Source: Flavobacteriaceae bacterium PS02334 (GTDB taxonomy: Bacteria; Bacteroidota; Bacteroidia; Flavobacteriales; Flavobacteriaceae). Taken from it: a stretch of 51,996 nucleotides of DNA. Location of the stretch: assembly GCA_029959295.1 (NCBI GenBank), contig JASCOH010000013.1:1-51996 (forward strand). Direction: 5' to 3'. The notes below the pieces were generated by a model, which saw nothing but the letters and a program-made list of their open reading frames with translations, was not told the DNA's origin and ran no database searches. The translations under genes were made by a program, and so were the position numbers. Below, piece after piece: positions 50,868 to 51,996 of the stretch (the first letter of the stretch is position 1; the number at the start of each line of letters is the position of its first letter).

Positions 50868-51671
50868 TTACAATTTATAATGGTTCATGAGCATCTTTTC
50901 ATAAACTTTATCAGGAAGAATGCGCTTTAAAACAATGGAAAATTTCTGCATAAAAACACCAACTTTATAGTGGATTTTAGGAACTGGAGTTTCTATGATT
51001 TTAAAAATAGCAAGTGCCATTTCATCAGGATTACTTCCAGAATCTACATGTTCATCCATCATTTTCAAGGTATTACCATACGGAATTTCATAGGCAGATC
51101 CTTTAATCAAAGGCGCATGAAATCTTCCAGAAGCAATATTCGTAGCAAAATCACCAGGAGCAACATTTGTAATATGAATTCCAAAATCTTTGACCTCCAT
51201 TCTCAAGCCTTCAGTAATTAATTCCAAAGCCCCTTTTGATGCAGAATAAACACTGCGATAGGGCAATCCCATATAAGCAGCAATAGAAGTTATATTAATT
51301 ATCAGTCCCGATTTTTGAGATCGCATATGCGGTAAAACAGCTCTCATCATCTCAATCTGACCGAAAAAATTAGTTTCAAAATTATTTTTTATTTCAGAAG
51401 ATGGAATTTCTTCCAAAGGTCCAGTAATTCCTACGCCGGCATTATTTATAAGAATATCTATTTTTCCCTCATTTTCAATAATTTCAGAAATAGCATTTTG
51501 AATAGATTGCACATTTCTAACATCTAAAGCGACCAATGGAAAAGCGGAATTTTTAATATTTTCAGGATTTCGGCTGGTTCCATAAACTTTAAAGCCTTTT
51601 TTATGAAGAAATTCACCAACAGATTTCCCAATTCCTGAAGAACCGCCAGTTATTAATATTACTTTGGACAT
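50868..51671 (-). CDS. Short-chain dehydrogenase/reductase (classical SDR)
   Basis: A 267-residue NAD(P)-dependent oxidoreductase. The cofactor motif is TGGSSGIGKSVG, with SRNPEN downstream suggesting NADP preference; NNAGVGI follows. The catalytic triad is in NITSIAA and YSASKGALE (Tyr and Lys). The C-terminus continues with a helical part (KVGVFMQKFSIVLKRILPDKVYEKML) as in membrane-associated SDRs of about 270 residues. The substrate is unknown. It is monocistronic; the AT-rich region 51672-51868 upstream holds no gene I can see. Confidence 0.93.
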   Translation of the reverse strand: MSKVILITGGSSGIGKSVGEFLHKKGFKVYGTSRNPENIKNSAFPLVALDVRNVQSIQNAISEIIENEGKIDILINNAGVGITGPLEEIPSSEIKNNFETNFFGQIEMMRAVLPHMRSQKSGLIINITSIAAYMGLPYRSVYSASKGALELITEGLRMEVKDFGIHITNVAPGDFATNIASGRFHAPLIKGSAYEIPYGNTLKMMDEHVDSGSNPDEMALAIFKIIETPVPKIHYKVGVFMQKFSIVLKRILPDKVYEKMLMNHYKL

Positions 51672-51869
51672 TTAATTTTTTTTTAATAATCAAATACAAT
51701 TTTGAATATCCAAATTTAATATTATTATGATTAAAGACAAGCTATATTGTTACATATTATCTGAAATTACACTTACAAATATTAATATATAATACATTTT
51801 ATAAATCGAACCCTTCTTTTATCATAATAATTTAATCTTTAATAAAAACTTCAGCTAATTATAAGGCAC

Positions 51870-51903
51870 AAAAAAAATCCCTTCATTACTGAAGGGATTC
51901 TCA
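51870..51903 (-). terminator. Terminator of the rRNA operon
   Basis: On the - strand AATCCCTTCA and TGAAGGGATT pair around GTAA, followed by a T-run of at least seven. It lies just after the 5S rRNA 3' end. Confidence 0.93.
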
Positions 51904-51908
51904 AAGAA

Positions 51909-51996
51909 AGGCGGCGACATACTCTCCCACAGGATTGCAGTACCATCTGCGCAGGCGGGCTTAACTTCTCTGTTCGGGATGGGAAGAGGTGAGCCC
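51909..51996 (-). rRNA. rrf: 5S ribosomal RNA, 3' part (cut by window edge)
   Basis: Read on the - strand the last 88 bases contain CCCATCCCGAACAGAGAAG, TTAAGCCCGCCTGCGCAG, ATGGTACTGCAATCC, and the 3' end GTGGGAGAGTATGTCGCCGC, all standard 5S features. The 5' third lies outside the window. The downstream terminator implies this is the end of an rRNA operon running leftward from beyond the right edge. Confidence 0.95.

Overview
The window is a contiguous piece of an AT-rich chromosome from a member of the Bacteroidota, most likely a Flavobacterium or close relative. The evidence is the set of gene families (a type IX secretion PorP/SprF-like protein, DUF3822 next to rsmD, a deoxyhypusine-synthase-like gene behind arginine decarboxylase, a gamma/tau subunit without zinc cysteines), the lack of obvious Shine-Dalgarno sequences, and repeated use of the Bacteroidota -7 promoter motif TAnnTTTG. 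Almost all of it is ordinary core metabolism. There is no prophage, IS element, CRISPR array or tRNA that I can see.

Layout. 1-8 kb: the tail of an upstream gene and its terminator, an MBL-fold hydrolase, thiolase, an NlpC/P60 peptidase, menD, a thioredoxin/GNAT pair and proline dehydrogenase. 8-12.5 kb: aroB, then arginine decarboxylase (speA), a deoxyhypusine-synthase-family protein and an acidic-tailed protein, all on the + strand. 12.5-19.9 kb: DinB, PEP carboxylase, an Lrp/AsnC regulator, an M14 peptidase facing an XRE regulator across a dense operator array, a surface-type lipoprotein and a PlsC-like acyltransferase. 19.9-26.8 kb: a spermidine-synthase-like protein, a Fic protein, kdsB, a RecD-like helicase, DUF3822-rsmD and an alpha/beta hydrolase. 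26.9-29.7 kb: a histidine kinase/response regulator pair with direct-repeat operator sites, then RNase P RNA (rnpB) on the - strand. 29.9-33.8 kb: a small protein, topoisomerase IB, a lipoprotein and dnaX. 33.8-39.1 kb: one long - strand operon, sixA-ppk1-ppx followed by two unknown membrane proteins and a SanA/YdcF protein. 39.3-44 kb: a lone porP/sprF, pdxH, ribonuclease Z with a small STAS-like partner, pyrB and pyrR. 44-50 kb: an AT-rich AAA ATPase that looks accessory, small lipoproteins, an ABC-F protein and a thioredoxin-fold lipoprotein. 50-52 kb: transaldolase, a short-chain dehydrogenase, and the 3' end of a 5S rRNA whose rRNA operon continues past the right edge.

How the parts relate. 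speA and the DHS-like protein form a polyamine cluster with no agmatinase between them. ppk1/ppx make a polyphosphate synthesis and breakdown unit. pyrR/pyrB belong to pyrimidine synthesis. The kinase/regulator pair appears to control itself through three GTTAATG repeats spaced 11 bp apart. The XRE protein probably binds the TTTAC-N4-GTAAA sites in front of itself and the peptidase.

I found no complete novel multi-gene system. The strongest leads are the operator array at 17.4-17.7 kb, the AAA ATPase at 44 kb, the YbiT-type ABC-F protein whose two composite ATP sites are predicted to be one intact and one degenerate, and several structured intergenic elements. All family assignments come from reading motifs by eye; no database search was run.
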